Shown: positions 18,004-27,604, counted from the stretch's first letter. The stretch is DNA of 64,000 nt from JADFGZ01 sp965222345 (GCA_965222345.1 CBDCTS010000007.1:1798001-1862000); one strand, 5' to 3'. The notes: a model not told the origin generated them from the sequence alone. Made by a program: numbers and translations.

Positions 18004-18505
18004 TCTCTCTCTTTGTTTTCCCAACAGCTTGGCTGGAGTTAACGGAAAGGTTGCTGCGCCAAGAATGTGCAAGCCGTCCGAAAAGTGTCCGAATTGTTAC
18101 GAGGTTGCCTGCTTAACACCCGGAGAGGCAGGCTGGGACGGGCAAAACACGCACAGCGACTCCGAAGAACAGCCAAAATGAGCCGCACTACCGCCTCAAG
18201 GAGGCAGAGCCCGGTCAATTTGAGCTTGACACGATAGGGCAACAGGCATAGGGTTTTTGGTTATGAGGAAGCTCAAAATGGAAATGCTAATTTTCATCGA
18301 GTAGTCGCGTCGGTCATCCGCTCTTTTGGGTGACCAATATTAACGATCAGCTAGGGTGACGTTATCTCAAAGGAACAGATAGAGAGTGATGCGGGTGGCC
18401 TCGTCTCGATTTCGTTCGTAGCTTGCCATAGAGTCAAGTTTCGGGTGTCTAAGAAAATCATCTCCGTCACTCGGTCCGCCACCTAATTCGTAAGGAGAAT
18501 GGAGA
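18004..18505. other. intergenic region after tRNA-Arg
   Basis: About 500 bases with lower G+C than the flanks. A 38-codon frame (18065-18181, plus) encodes a Cys-rich peptide start but has no well-placed ribosome-binding site, so I do not call it. The last bases hold AAGGAG before the next gene. No integrase or repeat was seen. Confidence 0.4.
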
Positions 18506-19006
18506 ATGAGCAACATAACATTGAAGGTGAACGGCAGTACGCACACCTTGGATATCGACCCTTCGACTCCGCTGCTCTATATCCTGCGCAATGATCTCGG
18601 CTTGCAGGGACCGCGTTTTGGTTGCGGGCTTGGGCAGTGCGGGGCGTGCTCAGTGATCATCAAGGGCGCGGCGGTTCGGTCGTGCATCACGCCGGTTTCC
18701 GCCGTTAATGGATCCGAGATCACCACGCTCGAAGGACTAGCCCAAGACGGCACGCTACACCCCGTGCAGCAGGCCTGGATTGAAGAGCAGGTTCCTCAGT
18801 GCGGCTTCTGCCAGAACGGGCAAATTATGAATGCTAAGGCGCTGCTGGACCGGAATCCGAATCCGACCGATGCGGAGATCCGAAAGGGGATGGATGGGAC
18901 TTTGTGCCGCTGCATGACCTATTACCGCGTCCAGGCCGCCATCAAGCGGGCCGCCAACGAGATGTCGGCTTCCCGGTCAGATTCTGTCAAGGAGGTGGTG
19001 GGATGA
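18506..19006 (+). CDS. [2Fe-2S] small subunit of a molybdenum hydroxylase (xanthine dehydrogenase family)
   Basis: A 166-residue electron-transfer subunit. The plant-type ferredoxin cluster is bound by Cys40, Cys45, Cys48 (GCGLGQCGACSV) and Cys60. The second cluster is bound by Cys99, Cys102 (QCGFCQNGQ) and Cys134, Cys136 (TLCRCM). The length fits two-subunit enzymes of the isoquinoline oxidoreductase/nicotinate dehydrogenase type, which lack a FAD subunit and pass electrons to a cytochrome. The start has GTAAGGAGAATGGAGA upstream. Its TGA overlaps the ATG of the large-subunit gene (ATGA), indicating translational coupling. It has no signal of its own, so it may be co-exported with the Tat-bearing partner. 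Confidence 0.92.
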   Translation: MSNITLKVNGSTHTLDIDPSTPLLYILRNDLGLQGPRFGCGLGQCGACSVIIKGAAVRSCITPVSAVNGSEITTLEGLAQDGTLHPVQQAWIEEQVPQCGFCQNGQIMNAKALLDRNPNPTDAEIRKGMDGTLCRCMTYYRVQAAIKRAANEMSASRSDSVKEVVG

Positions 19007-21420
19007 CAATCTTCACAAACATTCCGAAACAGGTTGAAGAAGTGATGGAAAAATGGAACGGGAGCACCTCCCGCAGAAACTTCCTCAAGGGCTCGGGGCT
19101 GCTCGTCGTGAGCTTCGGCGCAGCGATGGCCACCGACAATCCGCTCAGCCCTTGGGCAAAGGCCCAAGCCGCTGCGGCAGCCCAGGCTTCTGGTCCCTAT
19201 CCCGACCCCGACTTTAGACAACTCGATTCTTGGATCGTCATTCATGAGGATAGTACGGCGACCTTCTACGTCGGGAAGACGGACGGTGGACAGGGTACCG
19301 GAACGGCCTTCCGGCAGATGATGTCCGATGAACTTGACATCGCATTCGACAAAACCAACCTCATCATGGGCAGTACCGATATAACCGTCGATCAGGGTGG
19401 ATCGGGAGGTTCAGATGCGATCGCGCGGGATGGCCAGGCCATGCGGCGCGTGGCTGCTGAGGCACGGCGAGTCCTGCTGGAGATGGCCTCCTCACGGTTT
19501 GGGGCGCCTGTCGATCAACTCGCCGTCAGCGAGGGCGTGATCACCGTCAAAGCGGATCCTTCCAAGAAAGTCGCCTACGGAGAGCTGATCGGCGGAAACC
19601 GGTTCAATGTGACGCTGACGGGTAACGACGTCAATGCCACTACCGGTGTGGCAAAGGTGAAGGCGGTACAGGACCTCAAGAGCGTGGGCCAGCCGATTCA
19701 TCGCTATGACATTCCTCCCAAGGTGGACGGCTCGTTGCCGTGGGCCGTGAACGCCAAGGTTCCAGGCATGGTTCACGCCCGCAACGTGAGGCCGCCAGTG
19801 GCGGGCGCCAAGGTGATCAGCATAGACGAATCTTCCGTCCGGGGCATCCCCGGATTCATCAAGGTGGTGAGCAAGGGCAACTACGTCGCGGTTGTATGCG
19901 AGCGAGAAGAGCAGGCGATCAAGGCGTCCAGACAGCTCAAGGTCAACTGGCAGAAGCCGGCGACGCCGTCCTTCCCGACATCGGAAGACCTGTACAAGTA
20001 CATGCGCAACGCCACGCCCACCTCCCTCACCCGGGACCGGCCAGGGGCCCGCCGCCCGAACGTGATTGGGGACCCCGACGCGGCACTGGCGAGCGCGGCG
20101 AAGGTCATTGAAGCCGAATACGATTTCCCCTTCCAGGGGCACACGGCGATCGGCCCGGCCCATGCCATGGCCGATCCGTCCGACGGTCAGATGACGATTT
20201 GGTCCAATGACATGAAAGCCTATGGCCTACGGATAGGTGTCGCTGATTTTCTTGGGATGCCACGGGATCGGGTGCGCGTCATCTGGCAGGATGGACCTCA
20301 GTTGTGGGGCCGCACGGCAGCCGATGACGCGGGCTTCGAGGCCGCCTTCCTGGCCAAAGAGATCGGAAGGCCGGTCAGAATGCAGTGGATGAGGCACGAG
20401 GAGACGGCTTGGGATACCAAGGGCCCAGCGTTTGCATTCAAGATGCGCGGGGGGTTGGACGCCCAGGGCAACCTCATCGCATTGGAATACAATGCTCGAG
20501 CCGCTGATTATAATCACTTGGGTTATAACGACCCCGATACCGTGCTGATCGCTCAGCTCACGGGGAGGCGGCCCTCCACACCTGCCAGTGGCGGCGCATC
20601 ATTTCCTTCGGAGATGTACGAAATTCCGAACCGGCGCAGGACAACCCACGTGGTGAGCCTGCCCCTCGTTTGGGAGACGCCGCTTCGCACCGGAAACTTG
20701 CGGGACCCCAATGGTCCGCAGGTGACCTTCGCCGGCGAATCGTTCATCGACGAGCTGGTGGCGGCGGCGAAAGCCGACCCGGTCGAGTTCCGCTTGAGGC
20801 TGCTCACCGCCAGCACCGACGACGACAACCTGTTTATGCGGGCCCGCGCCATCGCCGCCGTCAAGGCGGCAGCAAAGGCGTATGGTTGGGACACCCGTCC
20901 TTCGCCCAAACCGCTCGGGACCGGAACCATTCTCACCGGGCGCGGTATCTCGTACTGCGACCGTAACAATGCGGTCGTCGTAGAGATCGCCGAGGTTGAG
21001 GTGAATCGTGAAACCGGCCACGTTTGGGTGAAGCGGCTGGTCTGCACGCACGACTGCGGTCTGGTGATCAACCCCAATGGGCTGCGCCGCGCAATCGAGA
21101 GCAACATGCTCCACGGGATGAGCCGCGCGCTCCACGAGGAAGTGCAGTTTGACACCGAGAAGGTAACCAGCGTGGATTGGGTCTCGCATCCCACCCTCAG
21201 GCACACCGACGCGCCGGCCAGCGTTGACATCGTGCTGATAAACGGAGATCCCAATCCGAACCGTCCCGATCTTCCTGCCTATGGAGCAGGCGAGGCGGCA
21301 ATCAAACCGATGGTTGCGGCGGTGGCCAACGCGATTTACGATGCGACCGGAGTTCGTATCCGCCGGGTTCCGTTCAGAGACAAGCGCGTACTTGAAGCAC
21401 TCCAGGCTGCGCGCGTGTAA
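19003..21420 (+). CDS. Tat-exported molybdopterin-binding large subunit of a xanthine-dehydrogenase-family hydroxylase
   Basis: Catalytic subunit of 805 residues that hydroxylates an aldehyde or N-heterocycle using water. A twin-arginine signal (STSRRNFLKGSGLLVVSFGA, about residues 22-41) predicts export of the folded enzyme, together with the small subunit. Molybdopterin-binding stretches include GKTDGGQGTGTAFRQMM, QGGSGGSDAI, GRTAADDAGFEAAFLAKE and PLRTGNLRDPNGPQVTFAGE. The C-terminal GAGEAAIKP carries the active-site Glu. The ATG overlaps the stop of the small-subunit gene and has AAGGAGG upstream. No FAD subunit is present. Two secreted amidohydrolase genes follow on the same strand after about 530 bases. 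Confidence 0.9.
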   Translation: MTIFTNIPKQVEEVMEKWNGSTSRRNFLKGSGLLVVSFGAAMATDNPLSPWAKAQAAAAAQASGPYPDPDFRQLDSWIVIHEDSTATFYVGKTDGGQGTGTAFRQMMSDELDIAFDKTNLIMGSTDITVDQGGSGGSDAIARDGQAMRRVAAEARRVLLEMASSRFGAPVDQLAVSEGVITVKADPSKKVAYGELIGGNRFNVTLTGNDVNATTGVAKVKAVQDLKSVGQPIHRYDIPPKVDGSLPWAVNAKVPGMVHARNVRPPVAGAKVISIDESSVRGIPGFIKVVSKGNYVAVVCEREEQAIKASRQLKVNWQKPATPSFPTSEDLYKYMRNATPTSLTRDRPGARRPNVIGDPDAALASAAKVIEAEYDFPFQGHTAIGPAHAMADPSDGQMTIWSNDMKAYGLRIGVADFLGMPRDRVRVIWQDGPQLWGRTAADDAGFEAAFLAKEIGRPVRMQWMRHEETAWDTKGPAFAFKMRGGLDAQGNLIALEYNARAADYNHLGYNDPDTVLIAQLTGRRPSTPASGGASFPSEMYEIPNRRRTTHVVSLPLVWETPLRTGNLRDPNGPQVTFAGESFIDELVAAAKADPVEFRLRLLTASTDDDNLFMRARAIAAVKAAAKAYGWDTRPSPKPLGTGTILTGRGISYCDRNNAVVVEIAEVEVNRETGHVWVKRLVCTHDCGLVINPNGLRRAIESNMLHGMSRALHEEVQFDTEKVTSVDWVSHPTLRHTDAPASVDIVLINGDPNPNRPDLPAYGAGEAAIKPMVAAVANAIYDATGVRIRRVPFRDKRVLEALQAARV

Positions 21421-21954
21421 CTGCTGAGGTTCGCATATTACAGCTCGGCCTCCGGTGGATCGGCGCCCCTCTGTAAAAGCGTTGCAACGCCGCGAGGTCC
21501 GGGCTGTATTTTGTGAACCTCAATGAGGTAGACGTTTGCAAGTGATTCAAGCGTCCCTGTGTCTCCAATCTGAAATCAGTCCACGAAGATATCCAAAAGC
21601 TGATTTGCTTTAAGACCTGAAATGCCTGGCGCCCACAGGAAACAACCAGGACGTTTCTTCTTTTGGCTCCGGGCTTCCCGGCCTTTCTCTCCGCCCTAAA
21701 TTTGATTTCCGCACAGTGGTTCCGGGTGCCGGGCCTGCGGATTTTCAGGCCTTGCAGGGGACTGCCCGGAGCTCACGAAGAGAACAATTGCGCTGGAAGG
21801 GCTCAGTTGGAAGCTGATGGGTGTATACTCGCAACCGCCCGGAGCCCCAAAAACCAATTCCGGTTAATGAGTAACAGTTGTAGATTGGGACTGTAACGAA
21901 CTGCTGTAAAAGCAGGATTTGCTTGGGCAACTTTTTGGCGAGGTGACAGGTGAG
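21421..21954. other. intergenic region before the amidohydrolase pair
   Basis: About 530 bases without a recognisable gene. The last 36 bases (from 21919) are nearly identical to the sequence before the second amidohydrolase at 23972, marking the left edge of the tandem duplication. Any promoter for the pair should lie here. Confidence 0.45.
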
Positions 21955-23895
21955 ATGAGGAACACGAAGAAAACTCTGGCTATGGCATTTGCCACTATTT
22001 TATGCGCTGGGTGGGGATGGGCTCAGCAGGCAGATATGGCTGCCCGGCTCGGCTACCCCCAGTTGATTTTTTATAACGGCAAGATCGTCACGATGGATGA
22101 CGCCTCGTTTGAGTCCCGTGTGGGGACGATTGCGCAGGCCATGTCGATCCGGGACGGGAAGATCCTGGAGATGGGAACAGATGCGGAGGTGCGGGCATTG
22201 GCCGGGCCGCAAACGAGGCAGGTCGATCTGGAGGGCCGGACGGTGTTACCGAGTTTCATCATGACGCACGAGCACCCGGTGGACTGGGCCTTTACGGAAC
22301 CCCGCGGTTTCCGGCATGTGTTCCCCAATGATGATGTGATCATCTCTCGATGGCTGCCGAACCTGCCGGCGAGGGAACAGTTGGCGCTGTTTGAGCCAAC
22401 GATGCGGGAGGCCGTGGCGAAAGCGAAGCCAGGGCAGTGGATCCGGGTGATTCCCAACTGGGGCCCAGACTACGAGTGGGCTGAACAATTTAGCGGGCCA
22501 CGTGGTGGATTCTGGAGCGACTCCATCACCAAAGAATATCTCGATTTATTGGCGCCCGACAACCCGGTCTGCATCAGTGACGGCTTTACCAGCGCTTGCA
22601 TGGGCAATACGAAGACAGTGGAAGAATATCGCAGTGTGCATCCGGCATTGGATCATTATTCAACTCTCCGAGTAGGCCTACCGCCGAGTGAGGAAGTCGC
22701 CCGTCGGATTGAGCGATCGGGCAGGTTACAACGTCCGGCGAATGCCGATGTTATGCTCAAGGGGAAGATACCGGAGTTGGCTGATGTGCTCAAGGCACAA
22801 CTCGAACTGTGGGCCAGCTATGGGACCACAACGTTTGGTGGCTGGTGGTATGCATATTCTAATCTGCACGCATTTCACCTGCTGGATTCGAAAGGGGAAA
22901 TGCCGGCGAGGCTTGCATTGGGCCATCGGGGGCCAGCGTGGGACTTGGAAACGCTGCGAATGTTGGCTGGCATGATGGGACATGGGACGGACCACATATG
23001 GTTTGTCGGAGCTTTCGGTAGTGGTGGCGGTTGCTTCTCGGTTTCGGAGAGGGCGGAGTGGACGGAGCAGCGTCGTGATAATCGGCCGAGTCAGGATCCT
23101 CGGGGTGATGGGTGCAGTAATGCTCCCGGCACGCATGGATATGAAATGAATGTAAGGATCGCGGAATCCGGCCTCCGCTTTGCCACAATGCATACAGATG
23201 GGGACAAAGGGATTGATTATCTGATGGATGCGATTGAAGAAGGCAGCAGACGGGCCGGGATCACGCTGGAGCAGATTCGTGCCAAGCGGCATGCTTTTGA
23301 TCATGGCGCGGGAGCTCCTCGACCGCAGCAGATCCCTCGGATTAAGAACCTGGGGATGATGGTCAGCCAACTGAACACGATTCTGTGGGAGACCCACCGG
23401 GGTGCGTCCGTGATCGCCAAGCAGTATGGGCTGGAGTACACCAACTGGGTCGTACCCCGCAAGAGCGTAACGGATGCGGGTATCATGAGCACGTTTGAGA
23501 TAGATCGGCCGCTGCCCCACAAGGTGTTCTTCTTCATCACTAAGGGCATGAACCGGTACAATGACCGGGACCAGATGGTCTATGGGCCTGGGGAGAGGAC
23601 GGATCGGATTACGCAACTGAAGGCCCTGACCGTATGGGGCGGATACTACGTGCTGCGGGAGGACCTGGTGGGGACGCTGGGACCTGGCAAGTATGCTGAT
23701 TTCATCGTCCTGGACCGGGATTTCCTGACGGTCCCGGAAGCGGATATTCCCAAGATAGAGGTGATGATGACGGTGGTCGGCGGAAAGACGGTACATTTAA
23801 ATGCGTCGCTGGCAAGCGAGATTGGAATGCAGCCAGTGGGCGCAAGCACCTGGACAGAACCGATTCCAGAGGGATGGGAACCCAAGGCTTATTGA
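21955..23895 (+). CDS. secreted amidohydrolase, first tandem copy
   Basis: A 646-residue member of the amidohydrolase superfamily with a signal peptide (KTLAMAFATILCAGWGWAQQ). Metal-ligand motif THEHP has His105 and His107. Later blocks are RFATMHTDGDKGIDYLMDAI, KRHAFDHGAGAPRP and the closing VGTLGPGKYADFIVLDRDFL. The start ATG at 21955 follows GAGGTGACAGGTGAG. A second copy starts 112 bases after its stop, and both ends of the two genes are nearly identical in DNA while the middle parts differ. The position after a Tat-exported molybdenum hydroxylase suggests a shared degradative pathway in the periplasm. Substrate unknown. Confidence 0.85.
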   Translation: MRNTKKTLAMAFATILCAGWGWAQQADMAARLGYPQLIFYNGKIVTMDDASFESRVGTIAQAMSIRDGKILEMGTDAEVRALAGPQTRQVDLEGRTVLPSFIMTHEHPVDWAFTEPRGFRHVFPNDDVIISRWLPNLPAREQLALFEPTMREAVAKAKPGQWIRVIPNWGPDYEWAEQFSGPRGGFWSDSITKEYLDLLAPDNPVCISDGFTSACMGNTKTVEEYRSVHPALDHYSTLRVGLPPSEEVARRIERSGRLQRPANADVMLKGKIPELADVLKAQLELWASYGTTTFGGWWYAYSNLHAFHLLDSKGEMPARLALGHRGPAWDLETLRMLAGMMGHGTDHIWFVGAFGSGGGCFSVSERAEWTEQRRDNRPSQDPRGDGCSNAPGTHGYEMNVRIAESGLRFATMHTDGDKGIDYLMDAIEEGSRRAGITLEQIRAKRHAFDHGAGAPRPQQIPRIKNLGMMVSQLNTILWETHRGASVIAKQYGLEYTNWVVPRKSVTDAGIMSTFEIDRPLPHKVFFFITKGMNRYNDRDQMVYGPGERTDRITQLKALTVWGGYYVLREDLVGTLGPGKYADFIVLDRDFLTVPEADIPKIEVMMTVVGGKTVHLNASLASEIGMQPVGASTWTEPIPEGWEPKAY

Positions 23896-24007
23896 ACCGA
23901 GTGTTTGGTTTGAGGAAAGAAGCAGAGGTGAGAAGAAGAGTGCTCTGCAAACTATGGAGTTGCTGGTGCAGACGCTTGGGAAACTTTTTGGCGAGGTGAC
24001 AGGTGAG

Positions 24008-25933
24008 ATGAGTAACACGAAGAAAACTCTGGCTGTGGCATTTGCCACTATTTTATGCGCTGGGTGGGGATGGGCTCAGCAGGCAGATGTGGCTACCAGG
24101 CTCGGCTACCCCCAGATGATTGTTTATAACGGCAAGATCGTCTCGATGAACGATGCTTCCTTTGAGCCCCGCGTGGGGACGATTGCGCAGGCCATGTCGA
24201 TCCGGGACGGGAAGATCCTGGAGATGGGAACAGATGCAGAGGTGCGGGCATTGGCCGGGCCGCAAACGCGGCAGATCGATCTGGGGGGCCGGACGGTGTT
24301 GCCGAGCTTCATCATGACCCATGAGCATCCGACCGATTGGGCCTTCATAGAGCCGCGAGGATTTCGGCATGTGCTGCCGAACGACGATGAGATCATCTCC
24401 CGCTGGATGCCGAATTTGCCCCCCAGGGAACAGTTGGCGCTGTTTGACTCCATGCTGACCGAGGCCGTCCAGAAGGCGAAGCCGGGACAGTGGATTCGCA
24501 TCATCTTCAACTGGGGCCCGGACTATGAGTGGGCCACCGATATGGAGGCGCTGTTTCCCAGGAGCATCACGAAGGAGTATTTGGACCAACTGGCGCCGAA
24601 TAACCCCGTTACCGTGAAGGATGGATTCATCGGCACAGTTATCAACCAGATGGCCATCGAGGAGTTCCGCAAGGTGCGCGAGGACCTGGACTTTTACACC
24701 ACCGGCCGGCGCGGTGTGGAAATGGACCCGGAGCGAATCCGCCGCGCCGAGCGTACGGGAAGACTGGGCCGTCCGGTGGACCCGGATGCCATGCTGCGGG
24801 GAAAAGTGCCGCTGCTGGCCGACATCCTTGGGGCGCAGATGGAGCTGTGGTCCAGCTACGGCGTCACGACCGTCGGATCCGGGCCTTACTCCGCCGCGAA
24901 CCTGCAGGCGCTGCATCTTCTGGACCAGCAAGGCCGAATGCCGGGCCGTTTCGGATGGAGTTACCAGGGTCCCAAGTGGGATATGGAAACATTGCGGGTG
25001 ATGGCGGGAACTCAGGAACATGGCACCGACCATCTCTGGCTGATCGGAGCTTTCAGCGGGTCCGGAAGCGGCTGCATGACGGTCCCGATGCGCCAAGACT
25101 GGATCGAGGAAATGCGGCAAGAAAATCCTGCCTATACCGGAGAGTCACGGTGCGCTTTCACGCCAGGCACCGGGAGCCGGGAGATTCAGGAGCGAATCGT
25201 GGAATCCGGGATGCGGCTGGCAGCCATCCATACGGGAGGCGACAAGGACATCGACTACTTCCTGGATGCCATCGAGGAAGGAAGCAAACGGGCCGGATTC
25301 ACCCTGGAGCAGATCCAGGCCAAGCGGCACGCCTTTGACCATGCGGCGGGAGCGCCTCGTCCGGAACAGATTCCGCGTATCAAGAACCTGGGAATGATGG
25401 TGAGCATGATCAACACGATTCTGTGGGAAACGCACCGTGGGGCCTCCGAAATCGCGCGGCAATACGGTCTGGAGTACACCAACTGGGTGGCGCCGCGCAA
25501 GAGCGTTTCCGATGCGGAAATCATGACCGGCTTTGAGATCGACCGGCCTCTGCCGCACAAGGTGTTCTTCTTCATTACCAAGGGTATGAACCGTTACAAC
25601 GACCGCGACAGGCGCGTGTACGGTCCGGGCGAGCGGACGGACCGGATTACGCAATTGAAGGCCCTCACGGTGTGGGGTGGCTACTACATGCTGCGCGAGG
25701 ACGTGCTCGGCACACTGGACCCGGGCAAGTATGCCGACTTCATCGTCCTGGACCGGGATTTCCTGACGGTCCCGGAAGCAGATATTCCCAAGATAGAGGT
25801 GATGATGACGGTGGTCGGCGGAAAGACGGTGCATTTGAATGCGTCGCTGGCAAGCGAGGCTGGGATGCAGCCAGTGGGCCCAAGCACCTGGACGGAACCG
25901 ATCCCGGAGGGATGGGAACCAAAGCCTTATTGA
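24008..25933 (+). CDS. secreted amidohydrolase, second tandem copy
   Basis: A 641-residue paralogue of the preceding gene with the same signal peptide and the same motifs: MTHEHPTDWAF, RLAAIHTGGDKDIDYFLDAI, KRHAFDHAAGAPRP and LGTLDPGKYADFIVLDRDFL. The first 70 and last 65 codons match the first copy almost base for base, including synonymous sites. The centre (about 24500-25500) differs in many synonymous and some amino-acid positions, notably around the loop following residue 160. The start is fixed by homology with copy one; the long upstream extension of the frame is the end of copy one read out of phase. The copies may have different substrate ranges. Confidence 0.85.
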   Translation: MSNTKKTLAVAFATILCAGWGWAQQADVATRLGYPQMIVYNGKIVSMNDASFEPRVGTIAQAMSIRDGKILEMGTDAEVRALAGPQTRQIDLGGRTVLPSFIMTHEHPTDWAFIEPRGFRHVLPNDDEIISRWMPNLPPREQLALFDSMLTEAVQKAKPGQWIRIIFNWGPDYEWATDMEALFPRSITKEYLDQLAPNNPVTVKDGFIGTVINQMAIEEFRKVREDLDFYTTGRRGVEMDPERIRRAERTGRLGRPVDPDAMLRGKVPLLADILGAQMELWSSYGVTTVGSGPYSAANLQALHLLDQQGRMPGRFGWSYQGPKWDMETLRVMAGTQEHGTDHLWLIGAFSGSGSGCMTVPMRQDWIEEMRQENPAYTGESRCAFTPGTGSREIQERIVESGMRLAAIHTGGDKDIDYFLDAIEEGSKRAGFTLEQIQAKRHAFDHAAGAPRPEQIPRIKNLGMMVSMINTILWETHRGASEIARQYGLEYTNWVAPRKSVSDAEIMTGFEIDRPLPHKVFFFITKGMNRYNDRDRRVYGPGERTDRITQLKALTVWGGYYMLREDVLGTLDPGKYADFIVLDRDFLTVPEADIPKIEVMMTVVGGKTVHLNASLASEAGMQPVGPSTWTEPIPEGWEPKPY

Positions 25934-26051
25934 ACTGAATGCTTGGTTTGGGGAAGGAAGCAGGGGCGAGAACAGGAGTGCTCTGCAAACTATGAAGTTT
26001 GCAGGCGACCGAGCCGGAAGGGGAACTTATACCAACCGAAGAGAGAGAATC

Positions 26052-26744
26052 TCATGGAGGTGTCGCCGTTGCTTTGGGAGGGGCAGCGCGAGACGGAAGG
26101 TAGAGTCGGCGGACGCGCCTGATGTCCGCTTCCGAAAGACCCCAGTGCTGCGAAATGTCTTCCCGTCTCTGAATCTTCCGGCGGTACCTCATAAAGTAAT
26201 TCAGGATGTCCCCTCCATAGCCGAAGAAGAACATGATGTCCTCGTAGTCGGCAGTGTGCTCCAGCCCTAGCGCGTGCCCTATCTCGTGCACGCACGTGAG
26301 ATAGACTACCGTGTCCCTAAAGAGAGTGTCTTGTCGCGCCTGGGCGTCGATCTCGGCTCCCAAGCCATCAACTTCCGGTCTCACGAAGACGGCAGCCCCC
26401 CGCCTGCCCTGCACCCGAATCGGCCGCATTTCCCCGTAGCGACTCTCCTGGGTGGAGACCCAATAGAGGCGCAGCAGAGCCGGCTCCTCTTCCACCATCT
26501 CAAACTCAAGGGTTTCACCGCTGGCCTTCCTCCAGGCCTCCAGCGCCCATTCAGCCAGGGCGCCGTCACCCGGCCGATAGCCGGGTCCTTCCTGAGAGAT
26601 GTAAGTAAGAATCGGGTTACTTACGTCAAATGTTTGAAAGACGCGGCTTTGCCCATGTGCTTGGACCGGGAAGACGATCCAAATCCCCACGATCATCAAG
26701 CCGGCCATCATCCAAAGCAGCACTCTCTGGAGCCTACAGGTCAT
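26052..26744 (-). CDS. secreted matrixin-type metzincin metalloprotease
   Basis: A 230-residue zinc protease with an N-terminal signal or membrane anchor (VLLWMMAGLMIVGIWIVFPV). The metzincin motif HEIGHALGLEH places zinc ligands at His153, His157 and His163 with catalytic Glu154, and the Met-turn follows in DYEDIMFF (Met171). The tail has a basic helix, then a DISQHWGLSEADIRRVRRLY segment as in bacterial matrixins. It is convergent with the amidohydrolase pair and lies 160 bases downstream of a Rap1a/Tai-like gene on the same strand. Substrate unknown. Confidence 0.88.
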   Translation of the reverse strand: MTCRLQRVLLWMMAGLMIVGIWIVFPVQAHGQSRVFQTFDVSNPILTYISQEGPGYRPGDGALAEWALEAWRKASGETLEFEMVEEEPALLRLYWVSTQESRYGEMRPIRVQGRRGAAVFVRPEVDGLGAEIDAQARQDTLFRDTVVYLTCVHEIGHALGLEHTADYEDIMFFFGYGGDILNYFMRYRRKIQRREDISQHWGLSEADIRRVRRLYLPSRAAPPKATATPP

Positions 26745-26904
26745 GTCGGGGCATGGTATCGCATCAACGGAGTCCGGTCTACAAGTATCTTATGGTCGCC
26801 CGTAGAAGAGCCTGGCGTGGTTTGAACTTGAATAAAATGGGCAAACTTTCCCTGGCAAGCCCAATCATTCTCCGCATCCGCATTTCTCGGGTGACCAGAG
26901 CGAT

Positions 26905-27321
26905 CTACAACCTCAGAGATCGGTCCTTCTCCGAATCTTCTTCTAACGGTGGTTCCTTCTCGGAACAGGGGAAGGCGTCAAGGAGCGAGGAAAAAATGAG
27001 TTCGACGACAGGCTTTTTCAACTGTTCTTTATGATCGTTCATCCACTGGACCGTTATCCTCAAGACGTGGCGTATCTCGACTCCGGCAGGGGAGCAGATG
27101 ACCCTGCTGGCCGTACCACGCTCGGCCACACGAATCCCGCCGATGAATCCTCGAAGATATCCGCCGCAGTTCACCGCAAGGTACTGCTCATCGTCTGTTA
27201 GCTGTGTAAAGACCTTCTGGGTAGCCGGCTCGCACTCCCTCAGGAAATCATCACCTGTGTCGAACGCCCAACCCCTGCCGGCAGCGAACAGCAAAACCAG
27301 AGCGACGAGTGCAAATCTCAT
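26905..27321 (-). CDS. Rap1a/Tai-like exported protein
   Basis: A 138-residue protein with a clear signal peptide (RFALVALVLLFAAGRGWA). The mature part has the pattern of the Rap1a/Tai immunity family: DTGDDFLREC, NCGGYLRGFIGGI, ICSPAGVEIRHVLRITVQWM and a C-terminal DAFPC, giving four Cys for two disulphides. The start follows GGGAGGAATGCA. Known members neutralise type VI secretion amidase effectors in the periplasm, but many homologues occur outside such loci and no type VI genes are seen here, so an immunity role is not shown. A metzincin gene follows on the same strand. Confidence 0.6.
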   Translation of the reverse strand: MRFALVALVLLFAAGRGWAFDTGDDFLRECEPATQKVFTQLTDDEQYLAVNCGGYLRGFIGGIRVAERGTASRVICSPAGVEIRHVLRITVQWMNDHKEQLKKPVVELIFSSLLDAFPCSEKEPPLEEDSEKDRSLRL

Positions 27322-27604
27322 TGCATTCCTCCCTTATTTTTGGAACCGGGGACCAGCCCGGTTGGAGTCAGCGTAATGGAGAGAGAACAAGAAAGCAACA
27401 TCGGCTTAAAACCCGGTTGCGCCACAACGCCGGCTTCGCTTCTGATAAACTGCTCTCCGGCAACCCTGGCGAAGCCTGGCAAAGCAGAGATTAGAGCATT
27501 TCTCCTGTTACTGTAGATCATAGCCTCAATGGGCGAACCAGGCGGAGGCGTTGTCGGGAATATCCGACATAAAGCAGAAAGAAAGCAAACCGAGAGGGAT
27601 CGCA

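Larger units (their letters stand above)
21919..26000 (+). repeat. tandem duplication of a 2.05 kb amidohydrolase unit
   Basis: Unit one runs from 21919 to about 23970 and unit two from about 23972 to 26000. Shared flanks: the 5' stretch ending GGCGAGGTGACAGGTGAG before each start codon, and the 3' stretch GTGCTCTGCAAACTATG after each stop (23940-23956 and 25977-25993). The ends are near-identical and the centre diverged, the pattern of an old duplication with later gene conversion at its borders. Confidence 0.7.

Noticed and set aside
18065..18181. 38-codon Cys-containing frame after tRNA-Arg
   Set aside because: No well-spaced Shine-Dalgarno and no homology clue.
17927..18505. tRNA-Arg as an integration site for a genomic island
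   Set aside because: No integrase gene and no repeat of the tRNA 3' end were found downstream.
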